Shown here: positions 35,780 through 44,755 of the stretch, piece by piece
Numbering within the stretch: position 1 is the first letter of the stretch
How the letters are laid out: every line of letters starts with the position of its first letter
Source of the DNA: Achromobacter spanius
GTDB taxonomy: Bacteria > Pseudomonadota > Gammaproteobacteria > Burkholderiales > Burkholderiaceae_B
Direction of reading: 5' to 3'
Length of the DNA: 64,000 nucleotides
Assembly: GCF_029637605.1 (NCBI RefSeq)
Contig: NZ_CP121261.1
Span: 1,922,001-1,986,000 of the forward strand
The notes under the pieces: model-generated
Told to the model about the DNA's origin: nothing
The model's database searches: none
Seen by the model: only the letters and a program-made list of their open reading frames with translations
Program-made: the position numbers and the translations under genes

Positions 35780-36583
35780 ATGACCCAGGAACTTCCCGCG
35801 TTTCAAACGCTGCTGTTGACTGCCGATGACGCCATCGCCACGCTGACGCTGAACCGCGCTGACACCCTCAACGCCATCGATGTTGCCATGGCGCGCGACC
35901 TGCAACGCGCCGCGCAGTGGATCGAAACGCAGCCCGCTATCCGTGTCGTGCGCCTGTGCGCGGCGGGCAAGGCATTCTGCGCGGGTGGCGACATCAGCAT
36001 GTTTACCGGCGAGCCCGCGCAGGTGCGCGCCACCTTGCAGGATCTGTTCACGTCGCTTAACGATTTTGTCGCGCGTATCGCCCGCATGAACAAGCTGTGG
36101 CTGGCGCAGGCACACGGCGTGGCGGCGGGCGCGGGATTGTCGTTGGTGCTGGCGTGCGACTTGGCCATTGCCGAGGACGACACCCGTTTCATGACGGCTT
36201 ATCTGAAGTTGGGAGCCACGCCCGACGCAGGCATGACTCACGGTCTGGCCCGCGTGTTGGGGCCCAAGCGCGCCCTGGACCTGCTGCTGCGTCACGACGC
36301 TTTCACCGCGCGCGACGCGCTGGCCTGGGGCATCATCACCCGCAGCGCGCCGGCCAGCGAGTTTTCCCAGGCCGCGGAACGCTATGCCGAGGATTTGGCG
36401 CGCCACGCGCCTCACGGCATCGCGGGCGCGAAAGACCTGCTGCGCTCAGCCGAGCATGCCTCGCTGGAAACGCAGTTGGCCAATGAAACGGCGCGCTTTC
36501 TGGACTCGGCAGGGCGCGCGGACTTTGCCGAAGGGGTGCAGGCATTTCGTGAAAAACGCGCGCCCGTGTTCAAGGGGCAATAA
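35780..36583 (+). CDS. Enoyl-CoA hydratase/isomerase family protein, PaaG-like
   Basis: The 267-residue crotonase has the CoA/oxyanion segment [14 protein letters not shown] near residue 68 and [20 protein letters not shown] near 114. Both acidic residues of a true hydratase (Glu144 and Glu164 of rat crotonase) are missing: the first is Leu in AGAGLSL and the second falls in FMTAYLKLG. The Asp of GATPDAGMT matches the catalytic Asp of PaaG-type isomerases, so a double-bond isomerase is more likely than a hydratase. It is transcribed away from the liv operon across the shared operator. Confidence 0.83.
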   Translation: MTQELPAFQTLLLTADDAIATLTLNRADTLNAIDVAMARDLQRAAQWIETQPAIRVVRLCAAGKAFCAGGDISMFTGEPAQVRATLQDLFTSLNDFVARIARMNKLWLAQAHGVAAGAGLSLVLACDLAIAEDDTRFMTAYLKLGATPDAGMTHGLARVLGPKRALDLLLRHDAFTARDALAWGIITRSAPASEFSQAAERYAEDLARHAPHGIAGAKDLLRSAEHASLETQLANETARFLDSAGRADFAEGVQAFREKRAPVFKGQ

Positions 36584-36595
36584 CGCAATCGCGGG

Positions 36596-37375
36596 CTACC
36601 CTTGCGGATCGCTCCAGACCGGCGCACGCTTGTTCACAAAGGCCGCCAGGCCCTCGGCAGCGTCAGGCGTGGCGGCGGCGTTGCAGAACACCTCGACCGC
36701 TGTGGCAAGTTTGCGGCGGTAGTCGTTATCGTTGGCGAAGACAAAGGCGCGCCGCCCCATCGCCAGCACCTGTGGCGGTTTGCCCGCCAAGGACTGCGCC
36801 AGCAGTCGCGCGCGCTCCAATAATTGCCCTTCGTTTTCCACGCGCGCCACCAGACCCAGGCCGTGCGCTTCCTGCGCACTGAATGTCCTGCCGGTGAAGA
36901 GCAGGTCAAACGCACGGTGCTTGCCCACGATGGCAGGCAGATGGGCATAGTGGATCGCCGGCAACACGCCCACATCGATTTCGGGATAGCCGAAAGAGGC
37001 GGTGTCCGCGGCGACGATCATGTCACTGGAAATGGCGACCGTCATGCCGCCGCCCCGCACCGCGCCGGCCACCACCGATATCGATGGCTTCGTCAGATTG
37101 AACTGCGCGTCGTAAAGCTTGATGTACAGCCGGGTCAGCAGCGCATGCACTTGTACCGGCGAACTCGCCAGCAGCTTCTTCATGTCCAGCCCGGCGCAGA
37201 ACCTGCCGGGCAAGTCGCTGGCCAACAGCACCGCGCGTACTTGCGTGTCGGCGTTGGCGCGATCAAGCGCGGCGATCAGCGCGTCCAGCATGTCCACGTC
37301 CAACGCATTGACTGGCGCGTGGCACAGATGAATTTCCGCGACCCGGTCGCGGACGTCGTAGCGTAGATAGGTCAA
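36596..37375 (-). CDS. Enoyl-CoA hydratase/isomerase family protein
   Basis: The 259-residue crotonase-fold protein shows GRFCAGLDMKKL near residue 57, GAVRGGGMTVAISSDMIV near 104 and SFGYPEIDVGVLPA near 128. The Glu in PEID is at the second hydratase position, while the first (GGCE in rat crotonase) is Met, so the reaction may differ from simple hydration. The start is TTG at 37375 with AGGAG 7 nt upstream, overlapping the CoA-transferase stop by 4 bp. It is the last gene of the tctC-CoA-transferase-crotonase operon and converges on the previous gene. Confidence 0.82.
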   Translation of the reverse strand: MTYLRYDVRDRVAEIHLCHAPVNALDVDMLDALIAALDRANADTQVRAVLLASDLPGRFCAGLDMKKLLASSPVQVHALLTRLYIKLYDAQFNLTKPSISVVAGAVRGGGMTVAISSDMIVAADTASFGYPEIDVGVLPAIHYAHLPAIVGKHRAFDLLFTGRTFSAQEAHGLGLVARVENEGQLLERARLLAQSLAGKPPQVLAMGRRAFVFANDNDYRRKLATAVEVFCNAAATPDAAEGLAAFVNKRAPVWSDPQG

Positions 37376-38664
37376 GACGATTCTCCTGCTGCGGATGGAC
37401 GCGTCGTCGCCTGCACGCAGCCGGCGGCAAGCATGGCTTCGATCTCTTCGGACGCGTAGCCCAAGTCGGCCAGAATCTCGCTGCTATGCTCGCCCAGCAG
37501 CGGTGCGGGCAACATCGCTTGCCGCGCCTGCTTGCCGAACCGCACCGGCAGCCCGACATTGCGCACTTCTCCCAACACCGGATGCTGGCTGGTCACGATC
37601 AGGTTGCGCGCCGCCACTTGCGGATGCGCCAGCGCTTGGTCCAGGGTATGAATGGCCGAGCAGGCGATGCCAGCGGGTTTCAAAGTGGCGATCCATTCAT
37701 CCACCGTCCGCGTTTCGATCCGTGCCTGCACCAACGCCACCGTGGCGTCAAAGTTGCGTACCCGGGAGGCATTGCTGGCAAACGAGGCTGCATCGGCTTG
37801 GTCTTGCAAGCCCGCCACCGCGCAAAACCGTTGCCATTGCGCGTCGTTGCCCACCCCCAGCATCAGGTCACCGTCCGCCGCGCGAAACGCCTGATACGGG
37901 CACATCGCCGGGTGCCCCGTGCCCATGCGCTGCGGAACCTGCCCGGTACGCCAGTAATTCTGCGCCATGTACGACATCAGGCCCAGCGACGTATCCAGTA
38001 GCGATACGTCCAGGTACTGGCCTTGCCCGGTTTGGCTGCGCGCCAGCAGCGCCGCCAGAATGCCACTTAGCGCAAAAGAACCGGTGCCCAGATCAACAGG
38101 CGAAAAGCTGGCTCGGGCAAATTTGCCGCCGGGTTCGCCCATGGTGCTGATCATGCCGCTGAACGCTTGCAGCATCACGTCGTACCCGGGTTCGTCACCC
38201 ATGGGGCCTTCACGGCCGTAACCCGAAATCTCGCAATAGATCAACGCGGGATTCAAGCGGCTGAGCGTATCGTAATCGACCCCCAGCCGAGCAGCCGTCT
38301 TGCCGCCGAAGCCCTGCAACACCACATCAGCCTGCTTGGCCAAGCGGTGCACCACCGCCCTGCCCGCCTCGGTTTTCAGGTCCACGGCCAGGCTGCGCTT
38401 GTTGTGATTCACCGCCAGGAAGGTGGCGGACTGGCCGGCATCCTGCGGCAACCAGGCACGCGTATCGTCACCCGTGCCAACAGGTTCCACCTTGATCACC
38501 CGCGCACCCAGTTCACCCAGATATTGCCCGCACAAGGGGCCCGCCAGAACCTTGCTAAGGTCCAGAACCGTTATGTGCTTAAGCGGCGTCATGTTGGCAA
38601 AAGTCGTATTTGCCGAAGGCGTGGTGGTGGAAGGCGTGGTCGCAAAAGTCGGCAAGTTCATCAT
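37372..38664 (-). CDS. Family III (CaiB/BaiF) CoA-transferase
   Basis: The 430-residue protein transfers CoA between acids, typically from succinyl-CoA. Signature pieces are ITVLDLSKVLAGPLCGQYL, ARVIKVEPVGTGDDTR, NHNKRSLAVDLKTEAGRAV, the catalytic Asp region GEPGGKFARASFSPVDLGTG near residue 180, and DEWIATLKPAGIACSAI near 335. The frame begins at ATG 38664, overlapping the tctC stop. The first 24 residues are a Thr/Pro-rich stretch coded by small direct repeats (GAAGGCGTGGT twice) and are not part of the family domain, which starts near the Met at 38592. Either start is possible. Confidence 0.87.
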   Translation of the reverse strand: MMNLPTFATTPSTTTPSANTTFANMTPLKHITVLDLSKVLAGPLCGQYLGELGARVIKVEPVGTGDDTRAWLPQDAGQSATFLAVNHNKRSLAVDLKTEAGRAVVHRLAKQADVVLQGFGGKTAARLGVDYDTLSRLNPALIYCEISGYGREGPMGDEPGYDVMLQAFSGMISTMGEPGGKFARASFSPVDLGTGSFALSGILAALLARSQTGQGQYLDVSLLDTSLGLMSYMAQNYWRTGQVPQRMGTGHPAMCPYQAFRAADGDLMLGVGNDAQWQRFCAVAGLQDQADAASFASNASRVRNFDATVALVQARIETRTVDEWIATLKPAGIACSAIHTLDQALAHPQVAARNLIVTSQHPVLGEVRNVGLPVRFGKQARQAMLPAPLLGEHSSEILADLGYASEEIEAMLAAGCVQATTRPSAAGESS

Positions 38665-39632
38665 TCAGCCTTCAAGCCCACGGTGTTCGCGGCATCGGTC
38701 CATTGGGCTGTTTCGCGCTTGAAGAAGGCGTCCAGTTCAGCCGGCGCAACGGATAGCGCTTCCGCACCACGCTCTTGCATGGCCTTGCGGTAAGCCTGGC
38801 TTGCCACCACGTTCGCCACGGCCGAACGCAGCTTGGCCACCACCTCGGGCGGTGTGCCCGCCGGTGTCTGTAGCGCAAACCAGAACTTCAGGTCCAGCCC
38901 GGCGTAACCGGCTTCCTTCAATGTGGGTACGTCAGGCAGCATCGGCGAACGCGCAGTTGAGGTGATCGCCAGTGCGCGGAGCCTGCCGGCCTGCACTTGG
39001 CCAAGACTGGTGGACATGCTGTCGAACAAGAAGTCGACCTGCCCGCCGATAACGTCGGTCACGGCATTGGCGCTGCCCTTGTAGGCCACGCCCACCGCTT
39101 GGAACTTGGCCAACTTTTGCAGCAACGCGCCATACACATGCGGCGAACTGCCCGGCCCAAACGTCGCAAAGCTCAAGCCGTGGGGCGCCTCGCGGCCTTG
39201 CTTGACCAGCTCTGCCAAGGTCTTGGCCGGCGTACGCTCAGGATTCACGACCAGCAGGTTCGGCATGGCGCCGGTGGTGCCGATCGGTACATAGTCCGTC
39301 AGGGGATGCATCTTCGCGTTGGGATACATCAGCGGGTTGATGGCCTGCATGCCCACCGTGTTGTGCATCAACGTGTAGCCGTCGGCGGGTCCATTCAGCA
39401 CGCTCTGATAGCCGACATTGCCACTGGCCCCAGGCTTGTTCTGCACGATGACCTGCTGGCCCAGTTCCCGCGATAGCGGCTCGGCGACCAGGCGCGCAAT
39501 GAAATCCGTCGGCCCGCCGGCCGAGAACGGCACCAGCAAGGTAATCGGTTTAGTGGGCCAGGTGTCCGCGACCGCGGGCGATCCCAGAACGGCCGCGGCA
39601 ATCGCGGTGGCCAGTGCTTTCATGAGCGCCAT
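38661..39632 (-). CDS. Tripartite tricarboxylate transporter (Bug/TctC) receptor
   Basis: The 323-residue periplasmic binding protein has a signal peptide ending near SPAVA and the Bug-family pattern WPTKPITLLVPFSAGGPTD near residue 25, VIVQNKPGASGNVG near 61, and FGPGSSPHVYGALLQ near 155. It probably captures an organic acid that becomes the CoA-transferase substrate. No TctA/TctB membrane partner is encoded nearby, as is common for Bug proteins. It is first in its operon and divergent from a LysR gene. Confidence 0.88.
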   Translation of the reverse strand: MALMKALATAIAAAVLGSPAVADTWPTKPITLLVPFSAGGPTDFIARLVAEPLSRELGQQVIVQNKPGASGNVGYQSVLNGPADGYTLMHNTVGMQAINPLMYPNAKMHPLTDYVPIGTTGAMPNLLVVNPERTPAKTLAELVKQGREAPHGLSFATFGPGSSPHVYGALLQKLAKFQAVGVAYKGSANAVTDVIGGQVDFLFDSMSTSLGQVQAGRLRALAITSTARSPMLPDVPTLKEAGYAGLDLKFWFALQTPAGTPPEVVAKLRSAVANVVASQAYRKAMQERGAEALSVAPAELDAFFKRETAQWTDAANTVGLKAE

Positions 39633-39696
39633 GATGTCTCCTTGTGTTTTTCGGTGGTGGCGGCTGCATTATGCAAATCGGTCTGATATATGAGAA

Positions 39697-39711
39697 ATAC
39701 CGTTTTTGTAT
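39697..39711. promoter_or_regulatory. LysR-type box in the divergent tctC/lysR promoter region
   Basis: ATAC-N7-GTAT forms the T-N11-A palindrome recognised by LysR-type regulators. It lies 65 bp from the tctC start and 48 bp from the lysR start in an AT-rich 126-bp gap, where the divergent LysR protein is expected to bind. Short motif; support is mainly positional. Confidence 0.55.
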
Positions 39712-39758
39712 GCCGGCTATCATAAAATTGTTATATCAAGCTTTGATCAGGATCCGTC

Positions 39759-40730
39759 ATGTCAATGTCGATTCGTGCCATGCAGTGCTTTATCGCCGTG
39801 GTGTCCACCGGCTCGATCAGCCGCGCCGCGGCTGCACTACACGTGGCCCAGCCCGCGCTGAGCCTGTTGATTCGCAACTTGGAAGAAGACCTGGACGTAG
39901 TGCTGCTGCACAGAACGTCGCGAGGCGTCACGCCAACCACGGCGGGTACGCGGCTGCTGGCGCACGCTCGCGAAATCCTTGGTCGCATCGATGCGGCGCG
40001 CGCCGACGTGCGCGAGGACCAGGCCGCGCCACGCGGCACGGTGTCCCTGGCAATGTCGATGTCCATGGCCAAGCTCGTGGCGGTGCCCTTGCTACGTTTC
40101 AGCTTGCGGAACTGGCCGGGTGTCTATCTGAAGATCGTTGAATCCAGCACCGGATACATCCCGGGCTTCGTCAGCTCGGGCCATGCCGATCTGGGCCTGA
40201 CCTTCAGTGACGATGCAGCCGTTGACCTGCGGTTTCAGCATCTGATCGACGAGGAATTGGTGCTGGTGTCGCCCCCGGGAAAACCGGGGGGGCTGCCGGC
40301 CGAAGGGCAAGCCAGGCTGCAGGGTGGCCTGCCGGCCAAGGCGGCGGAATTGAACGCTCTGCCCACGATCGGGCTTGGCGCGCTGGCCAAGCTGCCCCTG
40401 GTGCTGCCGGGCAATCCCCACAGCCTGCGGCGCCTGCTTGACCACTATCAACAACAAGAAGGCGCGGCGTTCCGGGTCATTGCCGAAGCCAACGCCATTC
40501 CGCAGTTAATAGAACTGGTTCAGGCAGGCCTGGCCCATACGATTCTCTCGTATGAGGCCGTACGGGGGGAAGCGATGCGGGGCGATGTGGCGCTGCGCCG
40601 CATCAAGAAGCCCCGCATGACCCGTCCGGTATTCCTGTGCCGCTCGGATGTGCTGCCGCTGTCCATGGCGGCAACCGCGGTCGCGGATCGCGTAAGCCGA
40701 ATCATCATTGACGGCCGATTATCCGCGTAG
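39759..40730 (+). CDS. LysR family transcriptional regulator
   Basis: The 323-residue regulator has an N-terminal winged HTH (TGSISRAAAALHVAQPALSL at about residues 20-39, then LLHRTSRGVTPTTAG) and a two-lobed effector domain. It is divergent from the tctC operon and is its probable activator, as usual for this family. It ends 8 bp before the convergent methylglyoxal-synthase-like gene. Confidence 0.88.
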   Translation: MSMSIRAMQCFIAVVSTGSISRAAAALHVAQPALSLLIRNLEEDLDVVLLHRTSRGVTPTTAGTRLLAHAREILGRIDAARADVREDQAAPRGTVSLAMSMSMAKLVAVPLLRFSLRNWPGVYLKIVESSTGYIPGFVSSGHADLGLTFSDDAAVDLRFQHLIDEELVLVSPPGKPGGLPAEGQARLQGGLPAKAAELNALPTIGLGALAKLPLVLPGNPHSLRRLLDHYQQQEGAAFRVIAEANAIPQLIELVQAGLAHTILSYEAVRGEAMRGDVALRRIKKPRMTRPVFLCRSDVLPLSMAATAVADRVSRIIIDGRLSA

Positions 40731-40738
40731 TCAGCGCA

Positions 40739-41629
40739 TCAGATAAGCCCCATTCGCTTTTCCACCGCCTGCGCCCAGCGCCGCGCCACGGTGGGCGATG
40801 TCGCGCAGGTAGCCGATTCCGTCACCACGCGCACGGCGCGCTCCAGCAATTGGATGTCGGCCTCGTGTTGGCGCGCGACATGTGGGTCTTCGAAGAAGAT
40901 CACGCGCTGGCATTGATGCTCAAGCACCAGCTCGGCAATCTGGGCGTCGCCGCCCAGCGGTCCGCTCAGGTAGCGATGCACCCAAGGCTTGTCTTTCGGC
41001 CACCCGCGTGACCAGGCCAGGTCATTCAGCCTCCCGCCCGTCGTGCCCGTCGCCACGCGGCGTGCAAATTGCGACAGCACATCGAAATGCTCGCTCGCAA
41101 ACGCAACCATCTCGTCCTTGAGCGCATCGTGGGCAATCATGGCCAGGGTCTGACCAGAGAAATTGAAGAAGCGCGACACGGACGCATCCGGCGCCAGTCC
41201 GGCATGCAGGCGTTCGACTTCCATCCATTCGATCGCGCCCGCCAAGGTCGAGATGAACGGTCGGCCGTGGGTGATGCACTGCCGCTTCAACGCCAGCGCC
41301 TCGGGAAAAATCGACGACGGATCCACGGGGTCGATCAGATAGATTGCCCCGTCAAAAGGAGCTTGCCCATCACGCCCTTCGGTCACGCGGGCTACCAGCT
41401 TCATCAGCCCGCCTTCGCGTCCGTAGGGGTAGCGAACCAGGCCGCTATAGCCTTGCAGCATGCCTTCGCGAACGATGGCGTCATGCGTGCGGCCAACGGT
41501 GTGCAGTTGCACGCCAAGCTCGCGTATGGTGGACGAACACGCGCGTAGCCAGGTGAACAAGGCGGCGTCGGGGGTTTCGTGGTGCAGACGGTTGGCGGCC
41601 AGGCCAAAGCGCAGTTGGGCAGCGGGCAT
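40739..41629 (-). CDS. Tandem methylglyoxal-synthase-like protein
   Basis: The 296-residue protein has two MGS-like halves. The C-terminal half (about 155-296) follows E. coli MgsA from its first strand: LAMIAHDALK (AHD), ATGTTGGRL, SGPLGGDAQIAELV (Asp), RVIFFEDPHVARQHEAD (His and a nearby Asp). The N-terminal half (about 1-155) repeats the pattern in weak form: RYPYGREGGLMKLVARV and DGAIYLIDPVDPSS, with the GGD aspartate replaced. Normal MgsA is about 150 residues. If active, the C-terminal half would convert dihydroxyacetone phosphate to methylglyoxal; the N-terminal half may be regulatory. It is monocistronic, between a lysR gene and the isc operon. Confidence 0.78.
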   Translation of the reverse strand: MPAAQLRFGLAANRLHHETPDAALFTWLRACSSTIRELGVQLHTVGRTHDAIVREGMLQGYSGLVRYPYGREGGLMKLVARVTEGRDGQAPFDGAIYLIDPVDPSSIFPEALALKRQCITHGRPFISTLAGAIEWMEVERLHAGLAPDASVSRFFNFSGQTLAMIAHDALKDEMVAFASEHFDVLSQFARRVATGTTGGRLNDLAWSRGWPKDKPWVHRYLSGPLGGDAQIAELVLEHQCQRVIFFEDPHVARQHEADIQLLERAVRVVTESATCATSPTVARRWAQAVEKRMGLI

Positions 41630-41715
41630 CAGTAGACTCGAACAGTAGGATGGTCACAACGTGCGGACCCTTGATGATACCGTGGCCGCCCTTGCCGCGG
41701 CATGACGGCCGCGCA

Positions 41716-41743
41716 AACAAAAACGCTCCCATTTGGGAGCGTT
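41716..41743 (-). terminator. Rho-independent terminator of the isc operon
   Basis: AACGCTCCC and GGGAGCGTT form a 9-bp stem with a 4-nt loop. On the minus strand it is followed by a T-rich run (TTTTTGTTTG), 16 bp after the iscX stop. Confidence 0.85.
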
Positions 41744-41758
41744 GTTCGTGTCGGCGGG

Positions 41759-41953
41759 TCAGTCCGCTTCGTCGATCCAGGCCATCTGGATGGCCTCAAG
41801 GATTTTCTCGCCACAGTGGGCGGGGTCATCGTTGAATTCAGGCAATGCCATGACCCATTCGCGTAGCTGCGTAAAACGCAGCGTCTTGGGGTCGACGTCG
41901 GGGTGCGCGTCGACCAGGGCGGCGGCTATGTCGTAGGTATCGGTCCACTTCAT
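41759..41953 (-). CDS. iscX: Fe-S cluster assembly protein IscX
   Basis: The 64-residue acidic protein has KWTDTYDIAAALVDAHPDVDP at its N-terminus, LREWVMALPEFNDDP in the middle, and ILEAIQMAWIDEAD at the end. IscX binds IscS and iron and tunes cluster assembly. The ATG shares bases with the fdx stop. The frame is open upstream, but only this start gives the family sequence. Confidence 0.93.
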   Translation of the reverse strand: MKWTDTYDIAAALVDAHPDVDPKTLRFTQLREWVMALPEFNDDPAHCGEKILEAIQMAWIDEAD

Positions 41954-42294
41954 CAATGGCCCTCTTTGGCGTGGTTGATGGTGTACTTCGGAATTTCTAC
42001 CGTCAGGTCCGTGTCGGTCACCAACGCCTGGCACGACAAGCGCGACGTGGGCGTCAGGCCCCAGGCCTTGTCCAGCAGGTCTTCTTCGTCGTCCGTTGCG
42101 TCTTCCAGCGCGGAATAGCCTTGCTTGATGACCACGTGACAGGTCGTGCACGCGCACGACAATTCGCAGGCGTGCTCGATGTCGATGTGGTTATCCAGCA
42201 ATACGCGGCAGATCGACACGCCCTTGGGCGCGTCTTCAATCACGGCACCTTCCGGGCAGTAGTCGGGATGAGGCAATACAGTCAGTTTCGGCAT
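41953..42294 (-). CDS. fdx: [2Fe-2S] ferredoxin of the ISC system
   Basis: The 113-residue adrenodoxin-type ferredoxin donates electrons in Fe-S cluster assembly. The cluster cysteines are CELSCACTTC and LSCQAL. It lies 9 bp after hscA and overlaps iscX by one base. Confidence 0.95.
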   Translation of the reverse strand: MPKLTVLPHPDYCPEGAVIEDAPKGVSICRVLLDNHIDIEHACELSCACTTCHVVIKQGYSALEDATDDEEDLLDKAWGLTPTSRLSCQALVTDTDLTVEIPKYTINHAKEGH

Positions 42295-42303
42295 AACGTC
42301 TTT

Positions 42304-44166
42304 TCAGGCAATCTCATCAAGTTTGCGGCCCGCCAACGCAGCGCGAATGCTGCGATCCATGCGGCGCGCGGCAAAGTCGTCGGTGGCGGCCGACAAGGCT
42401 TGCACCGCAGCTTTCACCGCTTCCACATCGTCGACAGTCTGTGCACCGATGGCAGCCTGCAGGCATTCGTCGACGCGCTTGCGTTCGTCAGCGTCCAGCA
42501 AGTCACCATCCACAGCCAGCGCGGCCTGCACCGATTCCACCAGTTGGCGGGCGTCCACTTGCTGCTCGCGCAACATGCGCGCGCGGGCATCCGTATCCGC
42601 CTGCGACACACTGTCGGCCAGCATCTGCGCAATTTCGTCGTCGCTCAGTCCGTAGGACGGTTTGACGGAGACCGCGGCCTCGACACCCGTGCTTTGCTCA
42701 CGAGCGGTCACGCTGAGCAGTCCGTCGGCATCAACCTGGAACGTCACGCGGATACGTGCCGCGCCAGCCACCATGGGGGGAATGCCGCGCAATTCAAACC
42801 GCGCCAACGAACGGGAGTCCGCCACCAGGTCACGTTCGCCCTGCACCACATGAATGCTCATGGCCGTCTGGCCGTCCTTGAACGTGGTGAACTCTTGTGC
42901 GCGTGCCACGGGGATGGTGCTGTTGCGAGGAATCACGCGCTCAACCAGCCCGCCCATGGTTTCCAGGCCCAACGACAGCGGAATCACGTCCAGCAGCAAC
43001 CAGTCTTCGCCCGGCGCACGGTTGCCCGCCAGCAAATTCGCCTGCAACGCGGCGCCCAGCGCCACCACTTGGTCGGGGTCCAGATCGGTCAGCGGCTCGG
43101 TACCAAACACCTGGCCGACCGCGGCGCGCACTACGGGCATGCGCGTTGCGCCGCCCACCATCACCACGCCGCGCACGTCGGCCGGCTTCAGCGACGCATC
43201 GCGCAAGGCTCGGCGCGCGCAATCCAAGGTGCGTTCAATCAGCGGCTGCGCCAACGCTTCGAACTCAGCGCGCGTCAACACCAGGTCAACGTCACGGCCG
43301 TCCGACAGCGCCAGCTTCAGCGTGGCGCTATCGGCAGTCGACAAGGCTTCACGCGCGGTGCGTGCGGCCATCAACAGGCCACGGCGGTCGGCGGGTGAAA
43401 ATTCACCAGCGGCCAGCTTGGCCACCGCGTGGTCGGCGATCAAGGCATCGAAGTCATCCCCACCCAGCGCCGTGTCGCCGCCAGTCGAAATCACTTCAAA
43501 CACGCCCTGCGTCAGACGCAAAATGGAAATGTCGAACGTGCCGCCGCCCAGGTCGTAAACGGCATACACCCCTTCCGAGGCATGATCCAGGCCATAGGCA
43601 ATGGCCGCGGCCGTCGGCTCATTCAGCAAGCGCAGCACGTTCAGGCCAGCCAGGCGGGCGGCATCGCGCGTCGCCTGGCGTTGTGCGTCGTCAAAATAAG
43701 CGGGCACGGTAATCACCGCACCGACCAGATCGTCGCCCAGTACGTCTTCGGCACGCTGGCGCAACACCGCCAGAATCTGCGCCGACACTTCAACCGGGCT
43801 CAAGTCGCCCTGCACCGTGCGGATACGCACCATGCCGGGCGCCTCCACAAATTCGTAAGGCGCCCGCGTGGCGCGCGCCTCTTCCAACGAGCGGCCCATG
43901 AATCGCTTCACGGACACCACGGTGTTCAAGGGGTCTTCAGCCTGCTGCGCAAGCGGCTCGCGGCCGGTCGTGACTTTGCCACCAGCAAAATAGCGCACCG
44001 CCGACGGCAGCAAGGCGTGGCCTTGCGCATCAGGCAGCACTTCAGCCACGCTGCTGCGCACAGCGGCAACAAGGGAATTGGTCGTGCCCAGATCAATGCC
44101 CACCGCCAGCTTGCGCTGGTGCGGCGCGGGCGACTCACCGGGCTCGGATATCTGCAATAAGGCCAT
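42304..44166 (-). CDS. hscA: Fe-S assembly chaperone HscA (Hsp70 family)
   Basis: The 620-residue chaperone transfers clusters from IscU. It shows [12 protein letters not shown] near residue 24, [15 protein letters not shown] near 168, [13 protein letters not shown] near 200, and substrate-domain sequence [21 protein letters not shown] near 395. It follows hscB after a 73-bp gap with a strong hairpin. Confidence 0.95.
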   Translation of the reverse strand: MALLQISEPGESPAPHQRKLAVGIDLGTTNSLVAAVRSSVAEVLPDAQGHALLPSAVRYFAGGKVTTGREPLAQQAEDPLNTVVSVKRFMGRSLEEARATRAPYEFVEAPGMVRIRTVQGDLSPVEVSAQILAVLRQRAEDVLGDDLVGAVITVPAYFDDAQRQATRDAARLAGLNVLRLLNEPTAAAIAYGLDHASEGVYAVYDLGGGTFDISILRLTQGVFEVISTGGDTALGGDDFDALIADHAVAKLAAGEFSPADRRGLLMAARTAREALSTADSATLKLALSDGRDVDLVLTRAEFEALAQPLIERTLDCARRALRDASLKPADVRGVVMVGGATRMPVVRAAVGQVFGTEPLTDLDPDQVVALGAALQANLLAGNRAPGEDWLLLDVIPLSLGLETMGGLVERVIPRNSTIPVARAQEFTTFKDGQTAMSIHVVQGERDLVADSRSLARFELRGIPPMVAGAARIRVTFQVDADGLLSVTAREQSTGVEAAVSVKPSYGLSDDEIAQMLADSVSQADTDARARMLREQQVDARQLVESVQAALAVDGDLLDADERKRVDECLQAAIGAQTVDDVEAVKAAVQALSAATDDFAARRMDRSIRAALAGRKLDEIA

Positions 44167-44202
44167 GATTGTGTTCTTCTGGTCAGTGAGCGGCGGTGTG
44201 CT

Positions 44203-44224
44203 GGCGCCCGCTATGGCGGGTGCC
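44203..44224 (-). other. Hairpin in the hscB-hscA gap
   Basis: GGCGCCCGC and GGCGGGTGCC can form a stem of about 9 bp around a 3-nt loop. There is no T run, so it may stabilise or attenuate the operon mRNA rather than end it. It is the only sizeable gap inside the isc operon. Confidence 0.5.
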
Positions 44225-44239
44225 CCAACACAGGGTTCG

Positions 44240-44752
44240 CTATCCGGCGGGCTGGGCGTCTGCCAGCTCTTGAGCCAGCTTTTCCACGAACATCCATTCC
44301 CGCACTTTCAGGCCCGCGGCCGCGTAATCGCGCTCGTCGTCAAGCAGGCGCTTCAGCGTGGCGCGCATCGACACACGCGCCTCTTCCAACTCTGCACGCA
44401 AGGCCACCAAGGCATCAGTATCGTCGCGCGCTTCATCCAACATCTCGCGCCACGTCATCTGCTGCATCAGGAAAGCCGTGTCCATGGACGTGTTGCTCTC
44501 GGTCTGCAAATCCACGCCTGCCTGTTCGCACAAGTAGCGCGCCCGCAGCAAGGGGTCTCGCAATACGCGGTAAGCCTCGTTGGCGCGCGCCGCCCATTGC
44601 ATGGCGACGCGACGTTCCGCGGCGCTCGCTGTGGCGTAGCGATCAGGATGCACCTGCGCGGCGACAGCGCGCCACGCGGTGTCCAAGGCTTGCGCGTCCA
44701 GGTCAAAACGAGCGGGCAGGCCGAACAGCGTGAAATGGTCGTCTACAGCCAA
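44240..44752 (-). CDS. hscB: Fe-S assembly co-chaperone HscB
   Basis: The 170-residue J-domain protein has the HPD motif (VHPDRYA near residue 34), [18 protein letters not shown], and a C-terminal helical IscU-binding domain ([17 protein letters not shown]). It appears to start with TTG at 44752, 3 bp after the iscA stop; no strong ribosome site is seen, so translation may be coupled to iscA. Confidence 0.93.
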   Translation of the reverse strand: MAVDDHFTLFGLPARFDLDAQALDTAWRAVAAQVHPDRYATASAAERRVAMQWAARANEAYRVLRDPLLRARYLCEQAGVDLQTESNTSMDTAFLMQQMTWREMLDEARDDTDALVALRAELEEARVSMRATLKRLLDDERDYAAAGLKVREWMFVEKLAQELADAQPAG

Positions 44753-44755
44753 GAC

